Assembly (NCBI GenBank): GCA_030624945.1
Contig: JAUXJB010000069.1
Coordinates: forward strand, 1-7,783
Direction of reading: 5' to 3'
DNA length: 7,783 nucleotides
Origin: Deltaproteobacteria bacterium
Lineage (GTDB): Bacteria; Myxococcota_A; UBA9160; SZUA-336
Shown: one piece after another, positions 6,465 to 7,783 of the stretch
Numbering within the stretch: the first letter of the stretch is position 1
Layout: every line of letters starts with the position of its first letter
The notes under the pieces: model-generated
Told to the model about the DNA's origin: nothing
The model's database searches: none
The model's input: the letters and a program-made list of their open reading frames with translations, nothing else
Position numbers and translations under genes: made by a program

Positions 6465-7783
6465 TCAGCCGCGATCGCCCCTCAGCTTGATCGCCGCGAC
6501 GGCGCCGTCCCGCCACTGCTCCTCGAACTCGTCGGCGGGGATGGGGCGGCTGAACAGGTACCCCTGCATGCGCGTGCACCCCAGCGCGGCCAGGAACTCC
6601 ATCTCCTCCTCCGTCTCCACACCTTCCGCAATCGTGGCGAGCCCGAGCTCGGCCGCAACGGCGACGATCGTTCGCGTGATGGCTGCACGCGTCGAGCTCT
6701 TGTGGATATCGCGCACGAACGATTGATCGATCTTGAGCGTGTGAGCCGGGAGCGTGCCGAGCACGCTCAGCGACGAGTAGCCAGTTCCAAAGTCATCGAT
6801 CGAGATCGTCACGCCGAGATCCTCGCAGGCCTTGAGCGTATCGAGGGCCTTCGCGAGCTGCTCCATGATCGTGTTCTCTGTGATCTCCAGATCGAGATGT
6901 CCGGCCTCCAGACCGGTCGCCCGCAGGACCTGCCTGACCGTGTCGGCCAGCCGCCCCGTGGTGAGCTGACGGAAGGAGACATTGACCGACATGGGGAAGC
7001 CCCCCAGGCCCTGGCTCTCCCAGCGCTTCTTCTGGGAGCAGGCCTCGCGGATCACCCAGTCCCCCAGGGGACGGATCAGGCCCGACGCCTCCGCGATCGG
7101 GATGAAATCCCCGGGCGGGACGATCCCGAGCTCGGGGTGAAACCAGCGGATGAGGGCTTCCACGCCGACCAGATTGCCCTTCCGCGCGTCCACCTGAGGC
7201 TGGTAATAGAGCACGAACTGGCCGCGTTCGAGTGCATCGCGCATGTGGTACTCGAGCTGCATGCGCTCCCGAGCGTTCTGGTTCTCGTCCGGAACGTAGT
7301 AGAGAAAGCTCGCGCGCCCCTGGTCCTTCACCGAGCGCATGGCCGCCTCGGCGCGGCCGATCAGGGCCTCGGACGAGTCGCCGTGATCGGGGTAGACGGA
7401 GATGCCGACACTCGGAGTCATGAAGACCTCTTGGCCCGACAGCTCGTGCGGTCGCGAGAGGACACCCACGATCTTGGCCGCCACGACGGCGGCATCTTCG
7501 CGGCGGTTCAGGTTGACGAGCAGGATCATGAATTCGTCGCCGCCCAGACGCGCCACCATGTCGGAGCTGCGCACGCTCTGACGGAGTCGGCGCGAAACGG
7601 CCTGCAGAAGCTGATCTCCGAGAGCGTGGCCGAGCACGTCGTTGACCTGCTTGAAGTTGTCGAGATCGAGGCAGATGACCGCCAGCGTCTGCGGGTGGCG
7701 CTGCGCCTGCGCGATCGACTTGCGCACGTACTCGTCGAACATCTGGAGCGTTGGCAGGCCGGTCAGCGGATCGTGGGTCGCCA
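6465..7783 (-). CDS. GGDEF-EAL cyclic di-GMP synthase/phosphodiesterase, N-terminus cut by window edge
   Basis: The minus-strand frame is open from the right edge to TGA 6467-6465, giving 438 residues; the true start lies outside. ATG 7742 is internal, because the codons before it read ATHDPLTGLPTLQ, the normal beginning of a GGDEF domain. GGDEF synthesises and EAL hydrolyses cyclic di-GMP. GGDEF is intact at 7530-7544, with the inhibitory RxxD site (RSSD) at 7560-7571 and the metal motif LDLDNFKQVND upstream. The EAL domain has GVEALIRW (Glu of EAL at 7158-7160), VNVSFRQL, EITENT, SIDDFGTGYSSL (first Asp at 6795-6797), LKIDQSFV, AEGVET (Glu at 6624-6626) and MQGYLFSRP, so all usual catalytic and metal residues are visible. 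Both activities look possible; which dominates depends on the unseen N-terminal sensor region. The gene converges on msrQ, with 12 bases between the stops. Confidence 0.95.
   Translation of the reverse strand, partial: ATHDPLTGLPTLQMFDEYVRKSIAQAQRHPQTLAVICLDLDNFKQVNDVLGHALGDQLLQAVSRRLRQSVRSSDMVARLGGDEFMILLVNLNRREDAAVVAAKIVGVLSRPHELSGQEVFMTPSVGISVYPDHGDSSEALIGRAEAAMRSVKDQGRASFLYYVPDENQNARERMQLEYHMRDALERGQFVLYYQPQVDARKGNLVGVEALIRWFHPELGIVPPGDFIPIAEASGLIRPLGDWVIREACSQKKRWESQGLGGFPMSVNVSFRQLTTGRLADTVRQVLRATGLEAGHLDLEITENTIMEQLAKALDTLKACEDLGVTISIDDFGTGYSSLSVLGTLPAHTLKIDQSFVRDIHKSSTRAAITRTIVAVAAELGLATIAEGVETEEEMEFLAALGCTRMQGYLFSRPIPADEFEEQWRDGAVAAIKLRGDRG

Noticed and set aside
6471..6478. GCGATCGC palindrome, the cyanobacterial HIP1 motif
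   Set aside because: I noted only this copy, inside coding sequence, and gene content is not cyanobacterial.
6465..7742. Treating ATG 7742 as the true start of the GGDEF-EAL gene
   Set aside because: The frame stays open to the right edge, and the codons before it encode the conserved HDPLTGLP start of the GGDEF domain.

Overview
The window is a high-GC bacterial chromosome segment with strong G/C bias at third codon positions and compact spacing. It encodes Gram-negative envelope functions: a DsbD-type thiol transporter, a MsrPQ periplasmic methionine sulfoxide reductase, and an exported M23 peptidase. Together with the HDOD-GGDEF and GGDEF-EAL proteins this suggests a proteobacterium in the broad sense, possibly a delta-type or myxobacteria-like lineage. 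That placement is inferred from gene content only. I see no tRNA, rRNA, insertion sequence, CRISPR array, phage gene or other sign of recent transfer.

Layout. Bases 1-665 (minus strand, cut by the left edge) encode the N-terminal part of a secreted M23 metallopeptidase. A shared upstream region of about 210 bases separates it from four plus-strand genes. These are a DsbD/ScsB-like protein-disulfide reductase (878-3169), a HDOD-GGDEF regulator (3242-4744), msrP (4843-5817) and msrQ (5826-6452). The msrQ stop lies 12 bases from the stop of a convergent minus-strand GGDEF-EAL gene that runs off the right edge (6465-7783).

How the genes fit together. DsbD-type proteins carry electrons from cytoplasmic thioredoxin to periplasmic cysteines. 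MsrQ carries electrons through haem in the inner membrane to MsrP, which repairs oxidised methionines in periplasmic proteins. The plus-strand run is therefore mainly a periplasmic oxidative-damage repair block. It is interrupted by a cysteine-rich HDOD-GGDEF protein that probably makes cyclic di-GMP. The GGDEF-EAL protein at the right edge has the motifs to make and degrade the same messenger. Whether the four plus-strand genes are co-transcribed cannot be settled here: the gaps are 72, 98 and 8 bases, and only msrP-msrQ look translationally coupled.

Every gene belongs to a recognised family, and I found no convincing new system. The points most worth a second look are the position and cysteine content of the HDOD-GGDEF protein, its missing inhibitory site, and the start-codon choice for dsbD.
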